Shown: piece by piece, positions 13,101 to 24,822 of the stretch
Layout of the letters: every line of letters starts with the position of its first letter
Position numbering within the stretch: position 1 is the first letter of the stretch
The notes under the pieces: generated by a model
Database searches by the model: none
What the model was told of the DNA's origin: nothing
What the model saw: only the letters and a program-made list of their open reading frames with translations
Assembly (NCBI RefSeq): GCF_002994745.2
Contig: NC_037089.1
Span: forward strand, 21,551,641-21,615,640
Length of the DNA stretch: 64,000 nucleotides
Direction: 5' to 3'
Source of the DNA: Rosa chinensis
Lineage: Eukaryota > Streptophyta > Magnoliopsida > Rosales > Rosaceae
Program-made: the position numbers and the translations under genes

Positions 13101-13379
13101 TTGCAGCTGAGGGGAGATGAGAGAGGGAATGGGTTGGCATGGCTTCTGAGAGATAGACCTAATCGAGATGCATGTGCATGTTTTGATGATAGATGGTGTT
13201 TTCATGAGAGAGCCATGGTGTTTTGATGAGAGAGTGATGGTTTTTGATGAAGTTGAGAAGAGAGCTACTCGACGAGAGGAAACGGCTGTTTTGACAAAGT
13301 GAGAGTAAATCCAATAAACCTAGCTAGCTAATTAAGTTTTCAAAGGCGCGCGGGCTTTTAATTTTTGCTTTATAAATCA
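10188..13379 (-). other. CACTA-2 upstream region of the transposase gene, no clear coding sequence
   Basis: About 3.2 kb of AT-rich sequence lies between the transposase start (10187) and the subterminal repeats. Short repeated phrases occur (for example AAAACAAATCGATA at about 10440 and 10513). A short purine tract with (GA)n lies at 12978-13001. Open frames here are short and lack family features. In CACTA elements this position holds the promoter and often a 5' untranslated exon. I see no convincing gene. Confidence 0.5.
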
Positions 13380-13978
13380 GACAACATAAACACGAAGTTT
13401 TGTTGTCTGATTGTGAACAAATTAAATCTCAGCTAAGGTTCCAAAGAGGGAAAAGTTCCCGCTATAATATGCAACCAAAGTAACGTGCTAGCCAATGCTC
13501 ATTTACACAACGGAAACAACTCATTTGGTTGTCTGATTATCAATTTGGTGCTATATTTCAATCAAAACTTGGAGGTTTTTGGGGGGCTCGAGTGCTATTT
13601 TGGGCCAAATAAAGGCACATTCAAATATTTCCCACTTCATCACACAACAAAAAATCAAAAACAGTTGTATCATGTTTTGCATGGTACTTTCATACAACAG
13701 ATATAACTATACTGTTGTGCTATGTAGTACCAATTTGGAGCCAAATTTGAGTCGATCTGGGAGAGAAATCTGCCGCTATTTTTTTTTATGATTCAGACAA
13801 TAGATTATTCTTGTAACCGTTGTGCAATGACCTTCTAAACAAAAACTTCATAATTTTAACCACCTTATACAACGTAAGTTTACTAAACATGTTGTGTGAT
13901 TCACTTTTCTTCATCACACAACACATTTTTTTTTTCGTTGTGCAAAAAGTGTTGTCTGATAACAAAATTGGTGTAGTG
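13380..13978. repeat. 5' subterminal region of CACTA-2
   Basis: Motifs CAGACAAC/GTTGTCTGA and ACAACGG/CCGTTGT alternate on both strands up to the terminal GGTGTAGTG. The layout, including the phrases CAATTTGGAGCCAAATTTGA and ATTCAGACAA, matches the right end of CACTA-3 (about 38020-38433) block for block. This establishes that the two elements share a family and that this is the 5' end. Confidence 0.8.
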
Positions 13979-13981
13979 GAA

Positions 13982-15450
13982 GCTGCAGAATTACCTTCAG
14001 CATGCTAGATGCTGGCATAAAGGCCCGTAGAACTGTGGTGGATCCACAAACGAAGGAGGTTACTTAGATAAAGGAGGAAGTTGTCTTGGAGATGCTGAAT
14101 CACTCACATTTGTTGGCAGTGGGAGAAACCATGGTTATTCCCGTTGCCCCCACTATCGAAGGGGGGGCTGTTGGCGGTTCTTGCTTTGGTGGTCATCCAG
14201 AGAAGCGTACTGGGAAGGTGCCTACCGCGAGGAGAGGGGCCATGCTCAGAAAGATAAAGCAATGGCTGGATCCAGGGTTGGTGGGTCCTTTATGCTGTGA
14301 CAGATAGTTACAGATGTCCCTGCATGAGAATCGGGGGCTGCGGCAGGTGTCCTAGAAAAGTGGGGTCGCCAGAATGACCTGTTAGAGGGTGGTGATCAAG
14401 CGGATGATGTTATCCTTGCAGTCTGCTAATAGCAAAAGAAACCAAGAAAAGATGCACTGAAGGTGACTGTTGCTGTCAGCGGACAAACTTCGTCAAGTAT
14501 GGATTCCATTGTGGATTACGTGCCTTTCTTGTTTAGGGAAGATCAGGAGTTATTGTTTCACATCTATGATCGCCTAAAGTTCAGCGGGCTAGATGGGATG
14601 TTATGCCGCACCCCCTTGCAGGAGTCTTCCTTCTGTTCGGTGTTTGGGCATTTGGCGAAAGGCCTTTATGAGATGTCCTGGCGGCATTGAGGCCATTGCC
14701 CGCTGAACTTCGCATGCAAGGAGAGGTTGACGCTCTTCGGCGGGATTTGGCTGAGAAAAAGAAACAGCTAGAGGATGCCACCCACGAACTAGTGAAAGCG
14801 GAGGTGGACCTTATGGATACGAAGGGTAAGCTGGATGTTGCCGTTGCCTAAGACCTAGAGCACAACTTGAGGGTGGCGGAACTCAACAAGGAGGTAGCCC
14901 ACTCGAAGGTCAAGCGTATTGACATCTTGCAGCGTGATTACACCTCTAAGAGTGAGGAGATCAAGCGGCTTCAAACTAAGGCTTCCCAGCTAACGGAGGC
15001 GGAGAAGTGGAAGTTTACTGCGGATGCTGTGGAGGCTTTTAAGTAGTCTCAGGAGTTTAAGGACCAGTTGACGGCGGCTGCCAAGGAGGGTGGCACTGAA
15101 AATGTTAGTCTACTAGACTCCAAAGGGGTTATCAATTGGGACAAGGTGACCCAGCTACAAGCGCCCTTTAGTGAGCCGCAATTTTTGCAAGGCAGGGTTG
15201 GGTCTGACGCCGAGGGTGCACGGTTCGTCAACGATGAGTCCGCCCAATGTGTAGGTGATGATTCCCAACTGAGTATGGTAATGACTGCCTTTGATGCTTC
15301 TCACGCCCAATCTTGCTGCTCACACCTGAGTGGATGGGATGATTATTAAGCCGAGCTCCAACGCCCACAGCCAGCAGTCTGATGAGACAAACTGCTTAGT
15401 AGCGGAGACCATCCAAACTGGCAGGGATGGTGCCGCCAAGAAGTGAAAGA
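13982..15450 (+). pseudogene. Antisense ORF (aORF) of G1, C-terminal part, with stops
   Basis: On the strand opposite to gag-pol there is a long, interrupted reading frame. It includes DYVPFLFREDQELLFHIYDRL (about 14515-14580), a long charged coiled coil (AEVDLMDTKGKLDVAV, SEEIKRLQTKASQL), and NVSLLDSKGVINWDKVTQLQ (about 15105-15160). The same blocks occur in G2 at about 43085-44095 in the same order, which supports a real conserved protein. In-frame stops include TAA 14849-14851 and TAG 15044-15046. CACTA-2 removed or displaced its N-terminal half. The function of aORFs in Tat elements is unknown; the G2 copy has an N-terminal part resembling the 'putative gypsy type transposon' family (PF04195-like). 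Confidence 0.65.
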
Positions 15451-16156
15451 ACCTGTGGGCGACCGCTTTGTTTTCTGTCTCTTTTGCCTTATATTTGCTT
15501 TCTTTGTTGGTGTAAAAACATTGTTGTTGTTGTTTTTTTTTTTTTGGCCATTGAGGCATTTGTACCTTTGTTAGAACAGCTTTTGGTTATGGAGGCCCAA
15601 CCTGCTTTAATATGAAGTTAGTTACTTTGTGAGCATCTTGATTTTTCTAAGTGTTGGATTCCCTCTGGCAGTTAATTGTTAGCTTCATTGGCTGTTACAC
15701 CGCTACAGTTCTTACTTGAATCTTTTGCCTTTTCAATAAAACATTAAAGGAATTAAGATTGTTCTTAGTGCACGATGTAGTGGGCATAGTCTGCTAGATT
15801 TTGCTGGCATTGCCAATTGGTTGTTTGTTAGAAATGGTTTGAATAATTCCACTTTTCATTAATAGCTGACTAGTCAGCGTTTACAAAAGAATGAGAGTAC
15901 CTGTGGGGTAGCTTCTCTAGCTAAATATCGCAAAAAAATTTAGCTAAGTCAAGATGCTCGTGGGTTGGCGGTGAAATTACTTGTAGTAATACCGGAGATG
16001 CTCGGTATTTCAAGGGTGAGAGAATGTGACGCCATCCTTGTCGTTTAAGTAGAAAGTGCCAGGGCTGACGACTTTTACTATATGGTATAGGTTCTCCCAA
16101 GTAGGGCGAAGGGCGGTTATCGGAGGAATTACCTCCTTTATGACCCAGTCCCCCAG
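15451..16156. other. G1 spacer between aORF and integrase
   Basis: The two converging coding regions, plus-strand aORF and minus-strand pol, end on either side of this spacer. It contains a T-run at 15533-15545 and AATAAA-like signals near 15735. The part from about 15765 to 15966 is conserved in G2 (44218-44450), including AGTCAAGATGCTC, which in G2 is the left edge of the pol deletion. No gene is seen. Confidence 0.6.
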
Positions 16157-16834
16157 CTAGAGGTTTCTGGCTTTGACTCTAGCATTATAGAAACGTGATA
16201 CTCGTTGCTTGTTTTGCAAATTGTGCAAGTGTGCCTTGTGGCGTTTTTCTTCGAGCAAGTCTTTGTTGAGGTGGATGTCGTTATCATTGGTATTGGTGTC
16301 GTAGCCCTCAACCCTGGTGGTTGGTTGTGTGACTTCTATTGGGAGGACCGCATCTGTGCCGAACATCATGCAAAAATGTGTTTCACCATTGGGGCTGTTC
16401 TGATAGCCTATAGGACCTCCGCAGCTTTTCAGCCCATAAGCCCTTGGCGTCATCAAGCTTTTTCTTGAGCAGTTTCTTGATGATCTTGTTTGATGCTTCA
16501 ACCTGCCAGTTGGTTTGGGGTGCACCACAAATGCGTAGCGTATCTTGGTGCGTAGCTTAGTGGTGAAGTTGATGACCTCTTCCTTATTGAATTGCGCCTC
16601 ATTGTCTGTGATAATAGTGAGGGTACGCCATAGTGACAGTAAATATTTTTCCAAAGGAAATGCGTCACCTTGGTTGTTGTGATTGTTGTTAGCTGTTCAG
16701 CCTCAATCCACTTGTTGTTGTAGTTGATGGCAATGATGACGTATTTGAGTTTTCCTTTGGAGGTTCGGAGCTTGCCAACAAGGTCAAAGCCCCAAGTTGA
16801 GTGAATCCGGAGACCAATGATGATTGAAAGGGGC
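16157..16834 (-). pseudogene. G1 integrase, catalytic core and C-terminal part
   Basis: Reading leftwards from 16834 the frame gives STWGFDLVGKL, then YVIIAINYNNKWIEAEQLTT. After a frameshift near 16650 come TIITDNEAQF, and then FGTDAVLPIEV with a C-terminal tail to 16157. These are hallmarks of a Ty3/gypsy integrase core. The first catalytic Asp, expected in the position of N in AINYNNKW, is Asn here. The conserved DNG of the second motif is DNE. With the frameshift this predicts a dead enzyme. The N-terminal zinc-binding half lies at 19404-19650, on the other side of solo LTR A. Confidence 0.8.
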
Positions 16835-19399
16835 TGACAAGGCCCGCCCCAGATTCCACCATGAAATCCGAAGTGGCCATGCGGGACCCACTTTTAAAGA
16901 AGGTTTACCAAAAATTTCGGCATAACCTCTCTTAAAAATGGACAACCCAAAAACCTGTGGTAAACAAATTTCGCTTCAAAAAAAAAAAAAATCCAACCAC
17001 ATACTCCTGGAGCCACCTTGCTCCCATAATTCAACCAACTCAAACTCAAAGATAATAATGGTATATCAAATACTTCAAGTCTAAGAAACTCCGAGATTTA
17101 GGATACCACAATTTACCAAAGTTAGGTCGTAGACCTCAAATATAATTCATTACAAGTCTGGGTCACAAATCCCATAGTAATCAGAGCAATTCTAAGAATG
17201 AAAATTAACATAGAGTACAGTAGGTTAAACAGGTAACCTACGGAATGTGATGACGGAAGCGGATGTGGTCACTATGGCTCACTCCTGAACGCCGAGCAGC
17301 AATTCTGTAAACTGGGCATTTAAAACCGAAGGGCCCAGGGGAAAAGTAATTTAAAACACGTTAGCGTGAGTGGACAAAAATAAACAATTTTAAACAAAAG
17401 GAATTTTATACTTTCCCCAATTATTTCTTTATAAACTCCCGATGCATGCAATGTTTAAGGAAAACAAAACAAGAGAAGTTCTGTACAAGAAAAACCGACT
17501 AGCCCCGCTAGTCATAAACTAAATGAAAAGATTGAAACTCCGGTACTCATGAAAAAAAACCAGCCCCGTTGGTTAAACGGAAATCGAACTAGCCCCGCTA
17601 GTCAAAAATAGTAAAGTGAGTAGGGGAAGACAATAGCCATACAAGTGAGCCTCCCAGGCTAAAGTACTCCCATTACTCCCGTAATATACCCTTATGCCAC
17701 TAAGTGTAGCGATAGGATACTGGGCTTCAGAATTACTGTCACAGAGACAGTAACCAGTGCCACAAAGGCGGAGGGCTTCGGTGATCCCATCACCTCGCCA
17801 CAAAGGCGGAAGATCAAAGCTAGCAATGATAAGTCACCCAAAGTATGGCAAAAGAAAATCTGAAAACCACAGTAAAATCATAAATACATAAGGCTTCCCC
17901 GACTCTCAAAAGAATCCCATGACGTGTCCCACACGCCAAGATAAACTCAAATTCAAAAATAAATAAGAGAAAATAAGCATATTCCAATGACGTGACCCCG
18001 CACGCCATGAAAATCTTCAAATAATCAAATATCTAAAACCATTTCCGAAAATAACCATATGCTCGAGAAAGTAATACGATAAACAAATTATCATCTCAGA
18101 AACAAATAAATGCATGCATGCATCATTCTTTGAAAATAAAAGTCCACTCACAGTATGATCAATCCTGACGTCGCTCGGTATTTTCCTCGTACGAATACTC
18201 CTCTCGTCCTGTATGAATAGAACTCGTAAAAATATATTTACAGGATGGAAATTAACTTTACGAATATTAGAAATTGAAATTTAAAACGTCCCCCTTCAAA
18301 CTCTAACTCCTTAATTCACATCGAAACCATCCGTAATTCTCCAATAATATTCATTCATCGATATATAAATTCTAAAGTGAATTCGAAAGAAAATAGGCGA
18401 TCGAATTCACGTAAATCGATAATCAACAATTCACGCTCAATCGTAATTTCCTCCAATTTCCACCAAACTTCATGTATAAACTTCTACAATCATTAAAGGA
18501 TTTATGGAACCAAAACGGTAATTAAAACGTAGCTCTACGCGCCACCACGCGCCACCCAGAGTGGCCGCGCGTGGGGCCCACGCGTCACCGGCAACCACCA
18601 CCAATGGCCACCAAATTTTGGCAGCACCACCTACTCAACAGACCCAATACTTTTCACAACTACAACAAGTTCAATTTTACCTTGAAGAGCTCCAATTCGG
18701 CCGGTGAAAAAATTTCCAGAAAATTCAAAACCCTAGGATCGGGTTTTGTTCGATTCTCCCTCCACATTGCAAATCGTGACTTGAGACTAGGGGGAAAATG
18801 ATCCTTGACGAAAACCCCACCTTTGACGCCGGTTTGGTGGCCGGAGACGGCCGGAATCGCAGGAAATTGACCAAATTCCCAAACTGCTACTGTGAACTTC
18901 ACGGCTAAAATCCGAGCTCCTCCGATCGAGCCACTGCAAAACACCACCACAGGCGTGACAAGGAGGAGGAGAAGAGCTTGCCGGTGCTCGGATTCCGTCG
19001 TGGGTCAGCCAGAAAAGGGAGATATCGGAGGAAGAAGAAATCGGTGAAAATGAGGAAGAGGTCGGGGTAGAGGAGAGAGAGGGTTACCGTGGGTTTCCGA
19101 AAATGGAAACCTACAGTGGTAACTTTTCATATATATATTTTTTTTACCACGAATAGTAACTTCCACATTTTAAGCTATAACTTTCACATACGAACTCCGA
19201 TTTAAGTGTACCACATGTCCACGGACTCGGTTTAACGTCCCCTACAACTTACGTGAAGGAAATTTTCTCAAATTGTTAACCCATAAAAAGTCAACTTCTA
19301 TCAACCCCCTTAATTGATAAAAAACTGAAATCAAAGACGGTAAAACGTATAATAATTCCTTTAGACTCAGAAAAAAGTAATTGGATACGGGGTGTAACA
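16835..19399 (-). mobile_element. Solo LTR A (chromovirus-type), inserted in G1 integrase
   Basis: Boundaries are TGACAAGG at 16835 and TGTAACA ending at 19399, flanked by the 5-bp duplication GGGGC (16830-16834 and 19400-19404). On the minus strand it reads TGTTACACCCC...CTTGTCA, the usual TG...CA ends of chromovirus (Tekay/Del-like) LTRs, so I place it on minus. At 2565 bp it has no gag-pol, PBS or second LTR, which indicates a solo LTR formed by recombination. It is closely similar along its whole length to solo LTR B and more distantly to C. Confidence 0.85.
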
Positions 19400-19403
19400 G
19401 GGG

Positions 19404-20368
19404 CTCTACTGGTGCATAAGGGAGACCAGCGTATTGTTGACACTAGTAGCACAACTTGGGGACTTCTTTTGCATCGTCGCCTAGCGTGGGTCAAAAGTAC
19501 CCTTGACGCATGGTTTGATTTTCCAAGGATCTTGCACTGAATGATTTTCTCATTCTCTCGCGCAAATTTTTACTAGTACTGCTCTGCCTTCTTCTGGCGT
19601 TAAACATTTGAGGTTGGAGTGAGTGAATTTGTGGCGGTACAGTTTTTTATTTTGAATGTTGTAGCGTGTTGCCCTTCGCTTGAGTTGTCGTACCTCGACC
19701 TTGTCGGTTGGCAGCATTCTATTGCGCTTGTACTCCATTATTTCGTCTATCCAACTGGGATTGACCTCAATGTTGAATATTTCCGCTAGAGTTTTGGTGA
19801 TGCTTGATTTGTTAAGGTACTCCACTCTTGTGTCCATTGGACATTGATGAGGTTGAGCGGTTGCTAGCCTTGCCAGAGAATCTACCTTGGCATTCTTTTC
19901 TCTAGGGATCTGTGTGATGGAGTGAAACTTGAATTTTCCAAGGAGGGTTTTTACATACCTTAAGTATGCCATCAGTTGTCTGTCCTTGGCCTGAAAACTG
20001 TTGTTGACTTGGTTGACGATAAGTTGGGAGTCACTGAACATGTTGACGCTATCAGCGCCTGAATCTATGGCGAGGAGTAGTCCAGCGATGAGAGCTTCAT
20101 ACTTTGCCATGTTATTTGAAGCTTTGAAGTTAAACTTCAGGGCATACTCTACGTTCAGTCCCCCTAGCCCTATTATGATTATTCCAGCGCCATAAGCATT
20201 GGCGCAAGCCAAGCCGTCGACATGGAGGTTCCATTTTGACCTTTGGCCGATAAAGACCATGTTGGTTGAGGTTATGGCGGTATTCTCTGTTGGCGCTAAG
20301 TGAGTTCGGCGTTGAAATTTTCCACCGCCTGGCCCTTCATGGACGTTCATGGTTTGCACTGATGTCAA
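19404..20368 (-). pseudogene. G1 second RNase H-like domain and integrase N-terminus
   Basis: The 272-aa frame 20368-19550 begins after a gap from the RT/RNase H region. It shows WNLHVDGLACANAYGAGI, NNMAKYEALIAGL, SDSQLIVNQVN and REKNAKVDSLARLA, the D-E-D-D pattern of an archaeal-type RNase H carried as a second copy by Tat-lineage elements. It continues into the H2C2-type zinc-binding N-terminal domain of integrase (LYRHKFTHSNLKCLTPEEGRA). That domain proceeds in another frame to 19404, where solo LTR A interrupts it. In retrotransposons the extra RNase H is thought to assist removal of the RNA template. Confidence 0.75.
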
Positions 20369-21433
20369 ACTCGCTAAGTTTGATTACCCACATCCTTAGG
20401 CAGTCGAAGTGCTCAGGGCTCTGCATGACTTGCCTCAACAGTTGATTTGTCAAAACATGGATGGTGTGAGGTTGAAAGTATTGGCAGAGGCACCTAGCAG
20501 CAACATTAAGCGCTAGGGCTAGTTGCTCAAAGGGGGGTGTACCTTGTTTCTGCTTGAATCATACCACTGCTAGCATAAAAAACTGGGAGCCCCTCCTGTC
20601 CTTCCCTCCATACAATAGCATAGCTGACCATTGGAGTCGATACCGGTAGGTATATGTATAATATTTCACCTTTTACTAGTATGGAGAGAAGTGGGATTGC
20701 TGCTAGATATTCCTTCAAGCTCTGAAATGCTTCCTCACAATCGGGTGTCTAGTCTACCTTCCTATTATGGGATCTTTTCATGGCCTTGAAGAATGGGAGA
20801 CACCTATCAGTGAGTTTTGAAACAAAGCGGGATAGTGTTGTTAACTTGCTTGAAGGATTTGAACATAAACCTTCTCCTCAGGGGACTTCATGTTGAGGAT
20901 TTCCTTTACCTTGTCGGGATTTACCTCTATGTAGCATTCGCTGATGATGTAGCCGTAAATTTGCTAGCGGTGACACCAAAGAAGCATTTCTCTGAGTTGA
21001 GGCACATATCGTAAGCCAAGAGGATGGCGAATATAATACGAAGGTTAGCTACGTGCCTGTTGACCTTAATGTTTTTGACCAGCATGTCATCCACGTATAC
21101 CTCTATGATCTTGCCGAGGTGCTCTGCGAACATGGCGTTCATCAACCGCTGATATGTAGTGCCTGCATTCTTAAGGTCAAAGGGCATGACACTGTAGCAA
21201 TATAGGCCTTTGTCGGTTGAGAAAGTGGTGCATTCTTGGTCGCCAGGGTGCATTTTGATTTGGTTGTAGCGGGAGAAGGCATCCATCATGCTAAGCAATT
21301 CATGTCCCTCTGTGGTGTCGACAAGTTGGTCGATACGCAGTAGTGGGAAACTGTCCTTGGACATGCCTTGTTTAGACCCTTGAAGTCTACGCACATTTGC
21401 CATTTGCCATTTGCCATTGGGCTTTCTTACCAT
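20369..21433 (-). pseudogene. G1 reverse transcriptase and RNase H
   Basis: The frame 21433-20927 starts MVRKPNGKW, followed by SFPLLRIDQLVD, MMDAFSRYNQIKMHPGD, the F/YCYSVMPFDLKNAGTTYQRLMN block and the catalytic EVYVDDMLVKN (about 21085). This is a Ty3/gypsy RT. Downstream, about 20900-20380 carries the RT connection and RNase H in shifted frames (for example YLAAIPLLSILVKGEILYIY and AIVWREGQEGLPVFYAS at 20718-20527). Several frame changes and stops show that this copy is no longer functional. Confidence 0.8.
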
Positions 21434-22879
21434 TACTAGGTTGGAGATCTACTAGGGATAGTTGACTTGGCAGATGAACCCTATGCTTTGTAGTTTTGCC
21501 ATATCTTCCCTGATTACTCGATACCTATCCTGGTCGAAGACTCTCATTTTTTGTTTGACGAGGTAGAAGGATGGTTTGATGCTTATGCGTGATGATATCA
21601 GGGAAGATGCCAGGCATTTCCGCTTAAGACCATGCGAATATAGCAGCGTTCTCCCACAAGAACTGGGTGAGCTCCACCACTATCTCAGGGAAGATTTGGG
21701 TGCCAATGCACACTATTCGCTTTGGATGCTCGTTAGAGATGCTAACGATCTGCAGAGATATTTTCGGGTTGATGGGTTCATTTTTGACATACTTCTCTTC
21801 GTCATCTCTAGAGTCATTGATCTTGTCCGTTTGAGATGGCTAGCTCCCTATTGTTAGGATATCATGGCAGCACATTGTTTGTGTCATAGTCATTGCGTAA
21901 CATTCCTGTGCAATTTGCTGGCTTCCCCTTACTCAACAAGTGTCTTTAGGGGTGGATAATTTCATGAGTAACATGTATCTGGTAATGATGCATTTTAGCT
22001 TATTGAGGGTTGGGCGCCCGATGATAGAGTTGTAAGAGCTAAAACAGTCTACATCAATGAATTCAGTGTGTATCTCCACCGTTCAAGGGCTGGTCCCGAT
22101 TGATAGAAGCATGTAATCTGATTTTAGTGGTTGTGTGACATCGCCAGAAAAGTTGAGCAATGGTTCATGATCTTGGAGGAGTTTTCTGTTGCGCTTCAGT
22201 TAGTTGTAACAGCTATTGAAGATGACGTTAACGGCAGATCAGCTATCCACTAGCACTCTTCCCACTAACCATTTGTCAAGTATTGCATCAATCAAGAATT
22301 GATCTTTGTGAGGGTGGTAAACACCTCATTCTTCCTCTTCACAAAAGGTTATGGGATCCCAGCAGATTTGGGTGTTTTGGTTGATCTCTGGTGGCGGATA
22401 TTGAAGATTTCCTTTGGGTGGTTGGTGCGTGTATAGTGCTTTCTTGCCCTATGTGACATGTTGCTGATGGGGGCGTCGCCATCGATTGTGCTAATACGGC
22501 GCATTAGCTCAATGTTGGTGACTACTAGTGCTGGTTGGCGAACCTTGAATTGTTCTAGTTTACTGTCACTGTAGAGTGTCTCAATTGATGTTTTTAGGGC
22601 GTTGCAACTGTTGGTGTTGTGATCACTATCCTCGTGGTATTTGCACTACTTCCTTGTGTTTCTTGGCTTTCCCACCCTGGGGAACTTTCTTGGGGGTGGT
22701 GGTGGGATTTGGTCTTTGCATTGGTCGTGTATTTCCTCGTAGAAAGTGGTGAGAACCGTGAATACCTCATATCGCTGGGAAGATGCCGCCTACTTGTTGA
22801 TGTGGTTGTCATTATGGAAACACAGATTACCCTTGTTGTGGTATTGCTGATCTTTCTGCCGCTTATCCTGATAGTTTCC
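21434..22879 (-). pseudogene. G1 protease and gag-pol spacer, degraded
   Basis: This interval lies between gag (22880 onward) and RT (from 21433 leftwards). In Ty3/gypsy elements this is where the aspartic protease sits. Minus-strand pieces such as those at 22812-22594 are polar and low in complexity. No intact D-S/T-G protease motif could be read with confidence. No other gene is visible on either strand. Confidence 0.45.
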
Positions 22880-24188
22880 TTACTGCCACTCCCTTTTCTT
22901 GTCGTTCAAGGGTGTAGCGGAGGATTTGTTGGTGGTTTCCTGTTGAGAGGAGGAAGGTTGAGTTGTTTTAATGGGAGTTTTTGGTGGCGGCGGCGCCTCA
23001 CCATATGTAATGTACTCTGCCTGTGCGTGGAGGACCGCTTTGCCTATGACGTGGTCATATGTCGCGTTTGGGCAATTGTAATTGAGATGGTAAAAAAATG
23101 GTCCCTTTAAGAGCCCTTGTTTGAAGGCTGCCAGCACCATTTTCTTGTCAAGGTCGCGACATCAAGATGCAGAGGCCCTCCATCTTATGATGAATGTCTT
23201 TAATGATTCCTCATCTCCCTATTTGAAGCTGAACAATTGGCTGGTATTGTGGTATCCCTCTACCAAGAGGATAAATAGCGACAAGAAAGCTTTTGACAAC
23301 GAGGAGAACGAATCAATGGATCCGAGTGGGCACTCCAAGAACGAACTCATTGCCTCGCTATCCAGCGTTTCGCTATCTGAGTGGCATCGTCGATCCCCTT
23401 GTTATTAGTTACCTTCATGAATGTGTCCATATGGACGAAGGGGTCTGTGAGGCTGTTGTATTGAGCAATTTTTGGCCTTTTGGCATACACTGGCTTGACG
23501 ACCTGCAGGATTCTGGCAATAAATGGACCTGGCCTTGTTGTGAAAAGTGGATTTTGGATTGGTGCTGGGGTGCTTGCTTTTTCCTTGACCAATCTTTCTT
23601 CCAACTGCATCATTTTTGCAGGATCAAGGCAGTAGCATCTGTGGCGGGCCTTACTTGTGAATTCATCTGGGCCTGGTTTAATTGTTGCCTAGGGGCTAGC
23701 GGACTTCCCACTGTTCTTGCTCGTCCCGTGCTAAGGTTGGCGAGCAATTGTGACTCTGCTTCCTATTTCAGCATTGGTTGTGATGGAGGACATGGGCCCA
23801 ATCCTGCCAGCTCATGTGGGTTCAACAGAACGCCAATCTGTATTACTGGCGTTGACCTTATCCTTATTCTAGCATTCAAACTGACTCTCGCACTTTGCGA
23901 GTTCTCACTCCGGGTAGGTTTGGCGTTCGCTTCTAGCGCCTTCTTCAAGTCGTCAAATTTTGACAGCATTGTGGCCACTTGTTTCTGGGCTTACGCCTTT
24001 TCCCTTCTCTCTTGCTCTCGTTCTCTATTTGCCTTGTGAAGATCTGCTAGTGCTAATTCTAGTTTAGCGACTAGGTCTTGTCCTGGTGGCTGGCGGCTGC
24101 TGCTAGGTAAGTTTTCCACCTCCGACTGGGTGTGTTGAACTAGAGGTGTATCTTGGGGTTCAGCGCAGGGGTTGGCCGGAGTGTTGAA
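22880..24188 (-). pseudogene. G1 gag, main part
   Basis: The gag frame starts at 27796, is interrupted by the hAT element, and resumes at 24196. It includes PSSSRQPPGQDLVAKLELALADLHKANRER (about 24110-24000), a TAA stop at about 23992, MATMLSKFDDLKKALEANAK (23978-23919), and a retrotransposon-gag-like core (YNSLTDPFVHMDTFMKVTNN, about 23460-23400). The frame then shifts to MVLAAFKQGLLKGPFFYHLN (23140-23081) and HVIGKAVLHAQAEYI. This gag would form the particle protein. The sequence is close to the G2 gag remnant. Stops and frameshifts mark it as defective. Confidence 0.75.
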
Positions 24189-24596
24189 GAGTGCACTAGG
24201 GCTGGGCGTTTTCACTCGAGAAACCGAAAACCCGACTTGATCCAGATAGAAATCGACCATTCGGGTCGGTTTTAAGACACAAATTCCTCTATTCAAGCTA
24301 AACCTAACCGATTAACGAGTCATTCGGGTCCGCAAAACTGATTAGGCTCGATCCAGACCTATAATTTGTACATGTCTACGTGTCGAGTTTTAGTTGGTTC
24401 CCAGACAAGCCTATAGAGCACAGCCTAAACTCACTTGCAGGCAATCACCAGGAGTCTTCGACCAAAAATCCCCAATTCCCCATTTCGATTTCATTTCAGT
24501 CGTCCTCTTCAGTCCGAGAAAACCCTATTCCCATTTCATCTGTTCTTCACTCTCGAGTGTCGATCACTCATCACTGTGTCTCGATCAATCACCCAT

Positions 24597-24822
24597 GGAT
24601 TCATCCACTGGAAACACACCACAAACCCAATCTGAATCCAATTCAAATTCAGATTCGGAAAATGCAAACTCGAATTCTAATTCTGATCCCGACACCGAAA
24701 TTACCAAGAATGTTGTCATCCCTGCAAATGCTGGTGCTGCAACAGACCAACCAACTTCTGCTGGAACTCCGTCTACGATGACATCGTCCCAACCACCAAA
24801 ACCCAAAAAGAGAGAGAGGAAG
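24597..24822 (+). pseudogene. N-terminal fragment of a hAT (BED-finger type) transposase gene
   Basis: ATG at 24597 opens MDSSTGNTPQTQSESNSNSD, a Ser/Asn/Asp-rich leader. It ends in SSQPPKPKKRERK right at solo LTR B (24823). After the LTR the frame continues from 27337 as a few residues (ST, ST, GSRE) and stops at TAG about 27386. Plant BED-finger hAT transposases have such a low-complexity leader followed by a basic PPKPKKxRK stretch just before the BED zinc finger, which is absent here. This is therefore the 5' stub of a transposase gene left in an internally deleted element. Confidence 0.6.

Larger units (their letters stand above)
1581..13978 (-). mobile_element. CACTA-2: large two-gene CACTA transposon, minus strand, 3' end missing or displaced
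   Basis: The right (5') terminus is AATTGGTGTAGTG ending at 13978, the inverse of CACTACACCAATT. Inside it, about 600 bp of ACAACG/TTGTCTGA motifs form the subterminal region. Two minus-strand genes follow: a TNP2-type transposase (10187-6515) and a second gene with a Ulp1 protease domain (6153-1771). No matching left terminus is seen before the LTR at 1362-1580, so the 3' end is either truncated there or lies further left beyond the nested LTR/CACTA-1. CACTA-2 lies inside the antisense ORF of gypsy element G1, which continues at 13979. Confidence 0.85.

Noticed and set aside
18660..18950. ORFs within solo LTRs A and B (also 26702-26887)
   Set aside because: They lie inside LTR sequence. The two copies differ by frame-breaking indels, so no conserved protein is implied.
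22619..24039. Long plus-strand ORFs opposite G1 gag
   Set aside because: They are shadows of the gag coding strand, with no own features, and are not conserved in G2.
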